A stretch of DNA of 64,000 nt. Origin: Sutterella massiliensis. GTDB taxonomy: Bacteria; Pseudomonadota; Gammaproteobacteria; Burkholderiales; Burkholderiaceae_F. A program made the translations under genes and the position numbers. Under the pieces are notes generated by a model. That model was given only the letters and a program-made list of their open reading frames with translations, made no database searches and had not been told where the DNA came from. Shown here in pieces: positions 41,874 through 52,574 of this stretch; the first letter of the stretch is position 1, and each line of letters starts with the position of its first letter. The stretch lies in assembly GCF_016899755.1 (NCBI RefSeq), contig NZ_JACJJC010000002.1, positions 62,001 through 126,000 on the forward strand, given 5' to 3'.

Positions 41874-43541
41874 ATGCACGATTTGAGCTTCGCGGCCGAC
41901 CGCAAACTCTCGGCTCGCCTTTTTACGCCGCAGACGTCGCTCCTCATTCGCTTCGTCCTCATGCTTGCCGTCTGCGCGGTGTTCCTTGGCTTTGCTGCCG
42001 CTCCCCGGCGTGCATTTCAGCTCTGGAGCTTCGTCGTGCCCTTCGCCCTTTTGTGGCTCTCGCAGGCCGAGCGTCGCTCGGGCACGGCTTCGCTTCTCAG
42101 AGGCGTCGCGTTTGTCGGCTTTCTTTTGAGTGTGCTCGACGGCGGCATACGAGGCTTCATTCGCGAGGTCTACGCGGCCGATCCCATGTCGGGCTTTGTT
42201 CTCGAATCGATCGCCAACACCAACCCGAGCGAGAGTCTCGAATTTCTCGGAACAATTCTGCCCGACGCACTTCTTTGGTGCGCATACGGCTTCGGCACGC
42301 TTGCGATTGTCGGCGCACTCATGTTTGCACGCCTGCCGCGTTCGCACGGCGGCTACACCAGAAAGTGGATTGCGCTTCCCGTCGTGGCGCTCCTTGCCAC
42401 TCTCACAATCGTGAGCTGGAGTCTGCGTCCTTGGCGCAACCAGCTTCCTCCCGTCTACTGGACGAACTGGGCTGGACGCGTCGCCTCCATGCAGGAAAAG
42501 TGGGCCAACTTGGAAGTTCAGTGGCAAAAGGAAGCCGAGCTCGCAGCCGCGAGCTTCATTTCGGCCGACGACGCCCCCAAGACCTTCGTTCTCGTCATCG
42601 GCGAAAGCACGGCGCGCGACCACTGGTCGCTTTACGGCTACAGCCGCAAAACGACCCCAAAACTCGAGGCGCGTGCTGAAAGCGACGACCGCTTCATCAC
42701 CGTTCGCGACGTCTGGTCTGTCGACGGCAGCACCGTGGCCGCTTTCAACTCCATGTTCCTCGTGCCCAAGACCGATCCGAATGCGTCACGGGAAAATCTC
42801 TTTGCGCTTTTCCGGCAGGCCGGTTGGAAGATCACCTGGATCAGCAATCAAGAAGACCTCGCAATCCGCAATCAGTACGCTCACTGGGCCGACGAACAGA
42901 TCTTTTTGAATCGCGTCGGCGGCCGCTCGAGCGTCTCGCTTGACGAACGCGTGCTTGAGCCGCTTGAGAAAGCATTGGCAGACAATGCGCCCCGACACCT
43001 TATTGTTGTGCACCTCATTGGCGCGCACCCGCACTACAGCCTGCGCTACCCTGCGGACTGGGAGTCGGACTGGCCCGACGACGCCGTTGACGAGAAATTG
43101 AAGTCGCTCGACCGCTCTCCGTGGGTCATCAAGGCCATCGACACCTACGATACGGCCATGCGTTATCAGGACCAGGTGATCGCGCAGACGCTCGACTTGG
43201 CTGAAGCCGCTGCCCGAAGTGAAAAACCGGTCATTTGGAGCTACATCTCCGACCACGGTCAGGAGCTCGGCGAAGCAGAAAACCGCACCGGCCACTCGCA
43301 AACGACACCCGACGGTTATCGCGTGCCCTTTGTCGTCTGGTCATCCGACGGGCGCTTCAAGAAGCCGATTGAAGACAAACCCTTCCGCGCCGATCTGCTT
43401 GACTCCTGGATGCTCTCGGCCGCTGGCATTGAGTGCAAAGACGAAATGCCTAAAGAAGACATCGCTTCGCAGCAGTACGACTTCGATGCACCCAAGCTCC
43501 CCATGCGGGATCCGGAACTGGAAGCCTATCGAGAAAATTAA
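41874..43541 (+). CDS. Phosphoethanolamine transferase-like inner-membrane enzyme
   Basis: A 555-residue protein with four to five N-terminal helices (about residues 20-185) and a periplasmic alkaline-phosphatase-fold domain. The nucleophile threonine is in VIGESTARDHWSLYGY (about residues 242-257); ISDHGQELGEAEN (about 456-468) carries metal-binding Asp and His. TYDTAMRYQDQVI is typical of the EptA/CptA group, which move phosphoethanolamine from phosphatidylethanolamine to lipid A, core sugars or heptose. Which acceptor is used is unclear, so no symbol is given. It begins 34 nt after thiE and is followed at 32 nt by the DUF2868 gene, so all five genes may share a transcript. Confidence 0.88.
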   Translation: MHDLSFAADRKLSARLFTPQTSLLIRFVLMLAVCAVFLGFAAAPRRAFQLWSFVVPFALLWLSQAERRSGTASLLRGVAFVGFLLSVLDGGIRGFIREVYAADPMSGFVLESIANTNPSESLEFLGTILPDALLWCAYGFGTLAIVGALMFARLPRSHGGYTRKWIALPVVALLATLTIVSWSLRPWRNQLPPVYWTNWAGRVASMQEKWANLEVQWQKEAELAAASFISADDAPKTFVLVIGESTARDHWSLYGYSRKTTPKLEARAESDDRFITVRDVWSVDGSTVAAFNSMFLVPKTDPNASRENLFALFRQAGWKITWISNQEDLAIRNQYAHWADEQIFLNRVGGRSSVSLDERVLEPLEKALADNAPRHLIVVHLIGAHPHYSLRYPADWESDWPDDAVDEKLKSLDRSPWVIKAIDTYDTAMRYQDQVIAQTLDLAEAAARSEKPVIWSYISDHGQELGEAENRTGHSQTTPDGYRVPFVVWSSDGRFKKPIEDKPFRADLLDSWMLSAAGIECKDEMPKEDIASQQYDFDAPKLPMRDPELEAYREN

Positions 43542-43573
43542 AATGATTTGAACGCAACGGCTTCCGACTACGC

Positions 43574-45073
43574 ATGACTTCGCTTCTGAAACCCGACTTT
43601 GTCCGAATGCCTCTCGACGAGGCGCACCGTGTGCTTGTCGCCAAAACGTTGGAAACGTCAGCCGACGAGGAGGCTTGGCCGATTGACGCTGCGCGGCGAG
43701 AAACACTCGCCGCAGCGCGTGAACTCGGTGAGAAGCCGACAGCCGCGCGCTTTTTGAGCGTGCGCGCCGAGCGCGTGCGCGAGCGCTTTGCGCAGGCAGA
43801 CGCGCAAGCGTCCGGAAAAGCGCTTCGCACTTGCGAAGAAGCACAGCTGAAGCGCTTTCCGATTCCCAAACTGCGCTCGGGCACGCTCACGCTCTTACTC
43901 GCGGTGCTTGCCTACCTTGCCGGTACGGCTGCCGACCGCTGGACCTCGGACGGGCGCATCGTCAACTTGCTTGCCGCACCGTTTCTCGGCATCCTCCTCT
44001 GGAACCTAATGATTTATGCGCTGCTTGTCGTGCGCAGCGCACTGCGCCCCTTTGCGTCGAAAAAGTCTGCCGACGCTGAGCGTACGAGCGGCGCCCGATC
44101 GCTCCTTGAAGCAATTATTCGCAAAACTGCTGGCTTGAAGCTCACGCGCGAACGCCGTACCTTTGTCGCGCAGATGCTCGTGCTGCTAGAGCCGCAAATT
44201 TGTGCCATGGCCGCACGCGCCTTACATCTCGCCGCCGCCGCATTTGCTGCTGGGATCCTTGCGAGCATCGCCGTACGCGGAGTCGGCACGGCCTACCTGG
44301 TCGGCTGGGAAAGTACGTGGTTTGCAAACGACCCGGGACGCGTAGCGCAGATTCTCGAAGCCATTTACGGCTGGCTCCCTGCCGCGCTCGCGCCGCTCCC
44401 AGCGCTCACGCCCGAAAGTGTCGCCGCCATGAATCTCACGGCGGGCGGTGCGCAGAATGCTTCGCCCTGGCTCATTGCGCTTATGAGTCTGCTTCTTATC
44501 GTCGTCATCGTACCGAGACTCCTCCTGGCGGGCTTCCTTTCTTGGCGAATTGCCGCCGCGCGCCGCAGCGTTCGACTCGCGCTCGATGACGATTACTATG
44601 ACGCGCTTTTTGAAGCACTCGTACCTGCACGACGCGAAGTCGTTCTCTACGCAGATGCAAGCCTCGGGCTCGGCGGTACGGGCCGCCCACAGCAAGATGC
44701 CGACCTCGATCTGCTTTTCGAGCGCTTGCGCGGATCGAAAGCGCCTGCCGTTCTGAGGGAGGGCCTTCGCAGTGCACGCGTCGAGCGCTTCAGCATTTGG
44801 GAAGACGATCCGGCCGAACGTTTCGGGAAGCTCGCCGGCATGCCTGCCTGTCTTTGGCTCGATGCTGCTGCCACCCCCGAGACGGAAGTGCATGGCGAAG
44901 CGCTGCGCCGTCTCGCGCAGGCGTGCGCACCCGACAAGGCGATTTTGCTGCTCGACCTCTCCTCGCTCGCACAGCGCTTTGGTCCGACGGCGGATAATGT
45001 AGGGATGCGCCGCGCGCTTTGGACGCGTTTTGCCGAATCGTTCGGCGTTGATGTCGTCGTTCTCGGCATCTGA
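43574..45073 (+). CDS. DUF2868-family membrane protein
   Basis: A 499-residue predicted inner-membrane protein of unknown function. A soluble charged N-terminus (about 1-95, with the Arg/Glu-rich AARRETLAAARELGEKPTA) precedes four hydrophobic segments (about 98-120, 136-158, 217-242 and 303-325). The C-terminal soluble part contains RREVVLYADASLGL and ends with DKAILLLDLSSLAQRFG and FGVDVVVLGI, which look like buried beta strands of a Rossmann-type fold. The order DUF2868 then DUF3482 GTPase, 29 nt apart, suggests the two products work together. Family name is from recognition of the pattern, not from a search. Confidence 0.75.
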   Translation: MTSLLKPDFVRMPLDEAHRVLVAKTLETSADEEAWPIDAARRETLAAARELGEKPTAARFLSVRAERVRERFAQADAQASGKALRTCEEAQLKRFPIPKLRSGTLTLLLAVLAYLAGTAADRWTSDGRIVNLLAAPFLGILLWNLMIYALLVVRSALRPFASKKSADAERTSGARSLLEAIIRKTAGLKLTRERRTFVAQMLVLLEPQICAMAARALHLAAAAFAAGILASIAVRGVGTAYLVGWESTWFANDPGRVAQILEAIYGWLPAALAPLPALTPESVAAMNLTAGGAQNASPWLIALMSLLLIVVIVPRLLLAGFLSWRIAAARRSVRLALDDDYYDALFEALVPARREVVLYADASLGLGGTGRPQQDADLDLLFERLRGSKAPAVLREGLRSARVERFSIWEDDPAERFGKLAGMPACLWLDAAATPETEVHGEALRRLAQACAPDKAILLLDLSSLAQRFGPTADNVGMRRALWTRFAESFGVDVVVLGI

Positions 45074-45102
45074 AACCCATTCACTCTATCGGCCGATCCT
45101 TC

Positions 45103-46569
45103 ATGACGGACCCGCTTCGCATTCACCTGAGCCTTGTGAGCCACACCAATATCGGCAAGACCACGCTTGCCCGCACGCTTCTCATGCGGGATGTGGGCGA
45201 AATTGCCGACCGCGCGCACGTCACCGAAACGACGGACGATTACGTGCTCGCACGTGCCGTTGACGGCAGCGAACTCGTGCTATGGGATACTCCGGGCTTC
45301 GGCAATTCCGTTCAGCTTGCCAAGCGCCTCGAAGGCCGTGCGAATCCCGTCGGCTGGTTCCTCTCGGAAGTCTGGGATCGGCTCACCAACAAGGCCTTTT
45401 GGCTCGACCAGCGGGCCGTGCGCCATATCCGCGATACGTCGAGCGTCGTGCTCTACCTAGTCAACGCTGAAGAGGTACCCGAACGCTCGCCCTACGTGCC
45501 GGCAGAAATGAAGATTCTCTCGTGGATCGGCAAGCCCGTCATCGTGCTCCTCAATCAGATGGGGCCGCCCCGGGAAGCGCATCTCGAAGAGGCTGAAATT
45601 GCCGGCTGGAAACGTTCGCTTGCCCCCTACAGCTTCGTTGTCGACGTTCTGCCGATGGACGCTTTTGCACGTTGCTGGGTGCAGGAGTCTAAGCTCTTCG
45701 ATTCGATCGGCCGCGCCATCCCGAACGAACTGCAGGCAGCCTTTTCCGAACTTCGTACCGTTTGGCTGCGCGGACGTCGCGCCATCTATGCGAGTTCGGT
45801 CGAAGCCATCGCGCGCCACATACGACTTCTCGTGACCGCCGCGGAAACGCTCCCGGCCGTTTCACTAAAAGAGCGAGCGCTTACTGTCGCCAAGCGCCTT
45901 GGTCTTAAAACCCCCGAACGCGACGCACGCGATGCCTTGGCCGATGCGCAGACTGCGCTCGCTTCCGAAGCGGCCGACAGCTTTTGTGCGCTCACGAATA
46001 AGCTCATCGACATCAACGGCCTCAAAGGCAAAGGCGTCTCCAAGGAGATCCTGCGACGCATGAAGACCGACTGGCATCTCGCGACCTATTCGGTCGATGC
46101 AGCAAGCGCTGCCGCAATCGGCACGGGACTGGGCGCCGCATCGGGTGCCGCCGCTGCGGGCCTCACGGTCGATGCAGCTACGGGCGGCCTGTCGCTCGGA
46201 CTCGGCACGCTTCTGGGCGGCCTTATCGGCGCCATCGGCGGGCTCGGTGCGGCTGCCGCTTACAACCTCCGTTCCGACAAGAAGGGTACGGAACTCGCTT
46301 GGAGCGACAAGGCTGTCTCGAGCTTCATTCTTGAAGCCGTACTCCTCTATCTCGCTGTCGCGCATTTCGGCCGCGGCCGCGGCGAATGGGCCGAAAGCGA
46401 AAGCCCCGCCTTCTGGAAGGAAGCGGCACTCGAGGCGCTCAAAGAGCGTTCGGACGATCTCAAAAAAATCCGGCTCCTCGATCAGGACGCCATGGAGGGC
46501 CGGCTCGTTCTCACCATCGATTCGCTCATTCGAACGATTTTCGTGCGCCTCTACGGTCTATCCGTTTGA
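45103..46569 (+). CDS. DUF3482-family GTPase with glycine-zipper membrane segment
   Basis: A 488-residue predicted GTP-binding protein. The G1 P-loop is SHTNIGKTTLARTL (about residues 11-24), the G3 switch is LWDTPGFGN (about 61-69), and NQMG (about 149) occupies the G4 position in place of NKxD, so nucleotide specificity may be relaxed. A helical middle domain is followed by a glycine/alanine-rich hydrophobic region (about 340-395: GTGLGAASGAAAAGLT, then LGTLLGGLIGAIGGLGAAAA) resembling glycine-zipper membrane-inserting segments. Translation overlaps no neighbour. With the DUF2868 membrane protein it forms a probable membrane-associated GTPase pair; the function is unknown. Confidence 0.8.
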   Translation: MTDPLRIHLSLVSHTNIGKTTLARTLLMRDVGEIADRAHVTETTDDYVLARAVDGSELVLWDTPGFGNSVQLAKRLEGRANPVGWFLSEVWDRLTNKAFWLDQRAVRHIRDTSSVVLYLVNAEEVPERSPYVPAEMKILSWIGKPVIVLLNQMGPPREAHLEEAEIAGWKRSLAPYSFVVDVLPMDAFARCWVQESKLFDSIGRAIPNELQAAFSELRTVWLRGRRAIYASSVEAIARHIRLLVTAAETLPAVSLKERALTVAKRLGLKTPERDARDALADAQTALASEAADSFCALTNKLIDINGLKGKGVSKEILRRMKTDWHLATYSVDAASAAAIGTGLGAASGAAAAGLTVDAATGGLSLGLGTLLGGLIGAIGGLGAAAAYNLRSDKKGTELAWSDKAVSSFILEAVLLYLAVAHFGRGRGEWAESESPAFWKEAALEALKERSDDLKKIRLLDQDAMEGRLVLTIDSLIRTIFVRLYGLSV

Positions 46570-46632
46570 GGCGGTCCACTGCTGAGACAGCTGTCCCCGT
46601 CTCGCGAGCCAATCGCGATAAACACAAATAAG

Positions 46633-46674
46633 GGAAGGGCTGTCCGTTGCACCGCTGCAACGGACAGCCCTTCC
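46633..46674. terminator. Long perfect bidirectional terminator
   Basis: A 19-bp perfect stem with a CCGC loop (arms 46633-46651 and 46656-46674; GGAAGGGCTGTCCG pairs outward). The plus strand continues TTTTCTG, the minus strand CTTATTTG. It lies between the convergent DUF3482 GTPase and secF genes. Confidence 0.8.
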
Positions 46675-46742
46675 TTTTCTGAAGCAAGCCGACAACGGCG
46701 CGCATCACATGTGTGGTACGTGCGCGCGCCGACCACTCGGTT

Positions 46743-47675
46743 TTACGGCACCATATCGCCGATTTCTTCCTTCTTCATGGGCTTCACGAGGTCTTCACGC
46801 TTGACGTGCAGATAGATCGCGATTGCAGCCGCCACGAAGACGGACGAGTACACGCTCAAGAGAATGCCGATCGTGAGCGCGAGCGAGAAGTAATGCAGCG
46901 CCGGACCACCGAAGAAGAACATCGAGAGCGTCATGCAGAGCGTCGACGTATGCGTGATCACCGTTCTCGAAATCGTCGCGGTAATGGCCGAATTGATGAT
47001 TTCGATCGTGTCGACGCGGCGCATCTTGCGGAAGTGTTCGCGTACGCGGTCGAAAATAATCACCGATTCGTTCACGGAATACCCGAGCACGGCGAGAATG
47101 GCGGCGAGCACCGGGAGCGTGAACTCCCACTTCATCACCGAGAAGATGCCGATCACGATCACCACGTCGTGCAGGTTGGCGATGATGGCCGAAACCGCGA
47201 ACTTCCATTCGAAGCGAAGCGCGAGGTAGACCATGATGCCGAAGACAACGAGCGCAAGCGCCGTACCGCCGTCTCGAGCGAGTTCGTCACCGACCTGCGG
47301 CCCCACAAACTCCGTACTCTTCAAGGTCACATCGGGGTCTTTGGCCTGAAGGACCTTCATGACCTCGGCTGCCACCTGACCGGAAGTCTGGCCTTCCTTC
47401 GTCGGAACACGGATCACGACGTCGCGCGACGTGCCGAAGTTCTGTACGAGCACTTCCTTCGAGACGGTCGAGAGATCCTCACGAATCTGCTCGGTGTTGG
47501 CCGCCGTCGGGTAAGCCACTTCCATCTGCGTGCCGCCCGTGAACTCAATCGAGAGCGACAGCCCGTGGGTGAAGATCCAATAAACCGCAACGATAAAGCT
47601 AGCCAGCGAGATCGCGTTCAGCACATGACGGTAGTGCATGAACGGGATGGTGCGATGAATTCGGAAAAACTCCAT
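46743..47675 (-). CDS. secF: Protein translocase subunit SecF
   Basis: A 310-residue inner-membrane protein that works with SecD to use the proton gradient for protein export. Six helices; the first is followed by the periplasmic GLSLSIEFTGGTQMEV (about residues 30-45). The RND-type VGYSVNESVIIFDRVRE equivalent (LGYSVNESVIIFDRVREHFR, about 185-204) and TLSMFFFGGPALHYFSLAL complete the family pattern. It starts 20 nt after secD. Confidence 0.96.
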   Translation of the reverse strand: MEFFRIHRTIPFMHYRHVLNAISLASFIVAVYWIFTHGLSLSIEFTGGTQMEVAYPTAANTEQIREDLSTVSKEVLVQNFGTSRDVVIRVPTKEGQTSGQVAAEVMKVLQAKDPDVTLKSTEFVGPQVGDELARDGGTALALVVFGIMVYLALRFEWKFAVSAIIANLHDVVIVIGIFSVMKWEFTLPVLAAILAVLGYSVNESVIIFDRVREHFRKMRRVDTIEIINSAITATISRTVITHTSTLCMTLSMFFFGGPALHYFSLALTIGILLSVYSSVFVAAAIAIYLHVKREDLVKPMKKEEIGDMVP

Positions 47676-47695
47676 TTTTTCTTACTCCCTTGATC

Positions 47696-49591
47696 TCACT
47701 TGCCGGCAGCCTTCTGAGGATCCGGACGCCAGATCTGCCCGATATGAACGCTCGTGAGCTTCTTCTGACGACCGTAGATGAGGTTGATGAGGCCGCGAGA
47801 AACCACGACGGAGGTAAAGATCGAGGTACCGATGCCGATACAGTGAACAACAGCAAAGCCGCGCACGGGACCGGAACCGAAGATGAGCAGCGCGAGACCT
47901 GCGATCAAGCTCGTGACATTCGAGTCAAGAATCGTCGCAAACGCGTGTTCGTAACCCTCGCTGATGGCCGTCTGCGGGGGACGTCCGATGCGAAGCTCTT
48001 CACGTACGCGTTCGTTGATCAGCACGTTCGAGTCAACGGCCATACCAAGCGTGAGAGCGATAGCGGCAATGCCCGGCAGCGTGAGCGTCGCCTGCAGGAG
48101 CGAGAGAATCGCGCAGAGCATCATCACGTTGCAGATAAGCGAGATAGCCGACACAACGCCGAAGACTTGGTAGTAAACCGCCATAAAGATGGCAATCACG
48201 ACAAAGCCGTAGAGCGTCGAGCGGAAGCCCGCTTCAATATTCGCTTCACCCAAGCTCGGGCCAATCAGGCGTTCTTCGACGATTTCCATCGGCGCAGCGA
48301 GAGAACCCGCACGCAGCACGAGCGCGGTATCGGTCGCTTCGACGGTCGTCATGTTGCCCGAAATCTGAACGCGGCCGCCGCCGATCTCCTGACGGATTAC
48401 CGGCGCAGTCACGACCTCGCCCTTGCCCTTTTCAAAGAGCAGGATCGCCATGCGCTTACCGACGTTTTCGCGCGTCACTTCCTGGAAGAGGCGTGCGCCG
48501 CGATTGTCAAGCTCGAGGTTGACGGTCGGCTCCTGCGTCTGGCTGTCGAAGCCCGGCTGCGCGTCGTTGAGGTTGTCGCCCGTGAGGATCACGCGGCGCT
48601 TGACCAAAATCGGACGGCCGTCGCGATCGGTGAACTTCTCGTCGCCGAAGGGAACGTTGCCCTGCGCGAGCTGCGCAAGCGCTTCGGGACTGTCGTCGAC
48701 AAGGCGCACTTCAAGCGTAGCCGTACGGCCGAGAATGTCCTTCGCCTTGGCCGTATCCTGCACGCCCGGCAGCTGCACGACGATGCGGTCCGCACCCTGC
48801 TGCGCGATCACCGGTTCGGCAACGCCGAGTTCGTTGATTCGGTTGTGCAGCGTCGAGATGTTCTGCTTGAGCGCGTTGTTCTGGACATTCTGAATCGCCT
48901 TCTGCGAGAGCGTAGCGCGAATCATGTAGGGCGCAGCGGTCGTTTCGGGCAGCTCGAGGACGAGGTCGGGCTGCGTGTTTCGCATCAAGTCGTTCGCGCG
49001 CGCACGTTCCTCTTCGGTCGCAAAGCTGATTTCGATGTCGTTGCCGACACGATTGATGCCCGTGTGGCGAATGCGCTTGTCGCGGAACTGCGAGCGCAGG
49101 TCGGAAGCGGTCGCTTCTGCGCGCTTGGTGATTGCAGCACGCATATCAACCTGCAGCAGGAAGTGAACGCCGCCGCGAAGGTCAAGTCCGAGATACATCG
49201 GCTGACCGTGGAGCGCCAAGAGCCAATTGGGAGTATTGGGCGTCAGGTTGAGCGCTGCAATGTAGCTCGGATCCTTCGGATCGGCATTGAGTGCGCGGTC
49301 GACGACTTCGCGTGCTTCGAGCTGCTCTTCGGTCTGTGTCGGGTCAAAGCGAACGCGGATCGTGTTCTGCTGAGCCCCCTGCTCGAAGAAGACGCCGTTG
49401 GGGCTGAGGTTCGCATCGGCGAGCGCCTTCTGAACCTTTTCGAGGGTCTCCTGCGTGACTTTCGCAGTCGCCTTGGCGGCCGAAATCTGTACCGCGGGCG
49501 ATTCCCCGTAAAAATTCGGCAGCGTGTAGATCACCCCGATAAGGAGCACGATGCCGATCAGAATGTACTTCCAAAGAGGATAGCGATTCAT
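47696..49591 (-). CDS. secD: Protein translocase subunit SecD
   Basis: A 631-residue inner-membrane protein. One N-terminal helix (YILIGIVLLIGVIYTLPNF) precedes the large periplasmic domain, which begins LGLDLRGGVHFLLQVD (about residues 114-129). Five C-terminal helices include LTLGMAVDSNVLINERVREEL (about 520-540), the SecD counterpart of the RND motif. I choose ATG 49591 with GAGAG upstream; an in-frame TTG six codons earlier is unlikely. The upstream gap to yajC is unusually long and full of hairpins. Confidence 0.96.
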   Translation of the reverse strand: MNRYPLWKYILIGIVLLIGVIYTLPNFYGESPAVQISAAKATAKVTQETLEKVQKALADANLSPNGVFFEQGAQQNTIRVRFDPTQTEEQLEAREVVDRALNADPKDPSYIAALNLTPNTPNWLLALHGQPMYLGLDLRGGVHFLLQVDMRAAITKRAEATASDLRSQFRDKRIRHTGINRVGNDIEISFATEEERARANDLMRNTQPDLVLELPETTAAPYMIRATLSQKAIQNVQNNALKQNISTLHNRINELGVAEPVIAQQGADRIVVQLPGVQDTAKAKDILGRTATLEVRLVDDSPEALAQLAQGNVPFGDEKFTDRDGRPILVKRRVILTGDNLNDAQPGFDSQTQEPTVNLELDNRGARLFQEVTRENVGKRMAILLFEKGKGEVVTAPVIRQEIGGGRVQISGNMTTVEATDTALVLRAGSLAAPMEIVEERLIGPSLGEANIEAGFRSTLYGFVVIAIFMAVYYQVFGVVSAISLICNVMMLCAILSLLQATLTLPGIAAIALTLGMAVDSNVLINERVREELRIGRPPQTAISEGYEHAFATILDSNVTSLIAGLALLIFGSGPVRGFAVVHCIGIGTSIFTSVVVSRGLINLIYGRQKKLTSVHIGQIWRPDPQKAAGK

Positions 49592-49616
49592 CGCTCTCTC
49601 CGTTTTCAAACGAGCG

Positions 49617-49760
49617 AAAAAAGGGCGATCAAGCCCTTTTTTCCCGGTTGTTTCGGTCGGACAAGGGCTTCGAAAAGCGTAGTCGAAGCCTTTCGAAGCC
49701 CTGTCGGACGCATAAGCGAAGGAAGGGATGCGAGGCCTGTTGGGGCACTTCGCATCCCTT
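49617..49760 (-). repeat. Cluster of three inverted repeats between yajC and secD
   Basis: Three separate stems lie in the 183-nt yajC-secD gap. AAGGGATGCGA/TCGCATCCCTT occupies 49723-49733 and 49750-49760. GGGCTTCGAAA/TTTCGAAGCCC occupies 49665-49675 and 49691-49701, extended by imperfect GTCGGACA pairing. AAAAAAGGGC/GCCCTTTTTT occupies 49617-49626 and 49633-49642. The last has T-runs on both strands and can terminate in either direction, which would separate yajC from secD transcription. The arrangement may be an attenuator or a repeat element. Confidence 0.7.
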
Positions 49761-49774
49761 TATTCGAGTTCGGA

Positions 49775-50119
49775 TCAGAACTTGATGGAGCCCTTCGGGA
49801 GAACCATCTGAACGGCGTTGCGCTGCATGCGGACAACGACGGGCTTGCCGTCGACGGACGCAACCTGCAGGCCGATCGTCTGATCTTCCACAAAGTCGAT
49901 GCGCCCGTTGAGACCGCCGAGCGTCATCACTTCGTCGCCCTTGGCAAGCGCGTCACACATCTTCATGTGTTCCTTCTGGCGCTTCTGCTGCGGACGAATC
50001 AGGAAGAACCAGAAGACCGCGAAAATGACGATCAGCGGCACGACCTGGATGAGAAAGCCTTCCATTCCGCCGGGCGCGGCAGCTTCGCCGGCCGCCCAGG
50101 CGTCATTGATAAAAAACAT
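49775..50119 (-). CDS. yajC: Preprotein translocase accessory subunit YajC
   Basis: A 114-residue inner-membrane protein that associates with SecDF. One helix (FLIQVVPLIVIFAVFWFFLIRPQQKRQKEH, about residues 22-51) is followed by a basic cytoplasmic part with LAKGDEVMTLGGLNGRIDFVEDQ, the family signature. ATG 50119 gives MFFINDAWA; an in-frame extension to 50206 lacks support. Order tgt-yajC-secD-secF is the classic arrangement. Confidence 0.96.
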   Translation of the reverse strand: MFFINDAWAAGEAAAPGGMEGFLIQVVPLIVIFAVFWFFLIRPQQKRQKEHMKMCDALAKGDEVMTLGGLNGRIDFVEDQTIGLQVASVDGKPVVVRMQRNAVQMVLPKGSIKF

Positions 50120-50249
50120 GTGAACTCCGTACTGGAAAAAATGTTCGACCGGCCCGAACGGTCCGTTCCTCGGCTTAAGCGAGGCCGTGCGGGACAATCG
50201 GATCATTATAAAAGAGGGAAGCCCGTCGAGACTTCACCGCTTTTACCAA

Positions 50250-51389
<1,140 letters not shown>

Positions 51390-51431
51390 TTAATCCTGAT
51401 GTTCTGTTGCTGGGGCGCGTTCTCGCGCGGC

Positions 51432-52481
51432 TCAGGGCGTCACGCCGGGCTTGCGCTCGATGAAGCACGCGTCGCCGTAGCTGAAGAAGCGGTAGCGTTC
51501 CTGAACGGCGTGCGCATAGGCTTCGAGAATGCGTTCGCGACCGACAAGCGCGGAGACGAGCATCACGAGTGTCGACTTCGGCAGATGGAAGTTCGTGATG
51601 AGCGCGTCGATGATGCGGAATTCGTAGCCCGGCATGATGAAGAGCGACGTGTCGCGCGCGCCCGCCTGAACGTGACCGGGACGATCGGCCGCAGACTCGA
51701 TGGTGCGCAGCGACGTCGTGCCGACGGCAATCACGCGGCGGCCTTCGGCCTTCGCGGCGTTGATGCGGCGGGCCACGTCTTCGGGCATGGAGTACCACTC
51801 CGAGTGCATGTGGTGCTCGGAGAGCTTTTCAACGCGAACGGGCTGGAACGTCCCCGCGCCCACGTGCAGCGTCACATATTCGATGTCGACGCCCTTCTCG
51901 GCCAAGCGCTTCAGGAGCGCTTCGTTGAAGTGCAGTCCTGCCGTCGGCGCCGCCACGGCGCCCGGGTACTTCGCGTAGACCGTCTGGTAGCGTCCTTCGT
52001 CGGTTTTGTCCGCCGCGTGTTCGATGTAGGGCGGCAGCGGCACTTTGCCGAACGCCTCGAGCACATCGAGAACGGGCGCCTCAAAGCGAAGCACAAAAAA
52101 TTCACCCTCGCGGCCTTCAACGGTCGCCGCGGCCGTGCGGCCCTCGGCCTCGAAGTAGAGCTTCGTGCCGGGTTTCGGGGACTTGCTCGCGCGCACCATG
52201 GCGATGGCGCTGTCTTCCCCCGTCACGCGCTCGATGAGCGCTTCAATGGCGCCGCCCGTTTCCTTCTTGCCCAAAAGACGCGCCTTGATCACGCGCGTGT
52301 TGTTGGCCACCAAAAGGTCGCCCGGACGAAGAAAACGCTCGATATCGGTGAAGTGACCGTCCTCAAGAACGGTGTCGGTGATGTGAAGCAGACGCGAAGC
52401 GGTGCGGTCTGCGAGGGGATACTGCGCAATGAGTTCCTGCGGCAGTTCGAAATCGAAATCGGAAAGGTACTGTTCCTGCAT
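51432..52481 (-). CDS. queA: S-adenosylmethionine:tRNA ribosyltransferase-isomerase
   Basis: A 349-residue enzyme that converts preQ1 in tRNA to epoxyqueuosine, the step after Tgt. [25 protein letters not shown] opens the protein (about 7-31); [33 protein letters not shown] and [14 protein letters not shown] follow; [28 protein letters not shown] near 286-313 is the family hallmark. ATG 52481 is taken as the start; an in-frame TTG at 52496 is the alternative. It is the first gene of the queA-tgt-yajC-secD-secF run. Confidence 0.96.
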   Translation of the reverse strand: MQEQYLSDFDFELPQELIAQYPLADRTASRLLHITDTVLEDGHFTDIERFLRPGDLLVANNTRVIKARLLGKKETGGAIEALIERVTGEDSAIAMVRASKSPKPGTKLYFEAEGRTAAATVEGREGEFFVLRFEAPVLDVLEAFGKVPLPPYIEHAADKTDEGRYQTVYAKYPGAVAAPTAGLHFNEALLKRLAEKGVDIEYVTLHVGAGTFQPVRVEKLSEHHMHSEWYSMPEDVARRINAAKAEGRRVIAVGTTSLRTIESAADRPGHVQAGARDTSLFIMPGYEFRIIDALITNFHLPKSTLVMLVSALVGRERILEAYAHAVQERYRFFSYGDACFIERKPGVTP

Positions 52482-52574
52482 GGCTTGACCGGCCAATCTG
52501 TATGAAAAAGAACGGCATTCTACCGTTTCGTCGAGCGGGCTGCAGAAAGACCGTACCCCAGAAAAACGTTCGAC

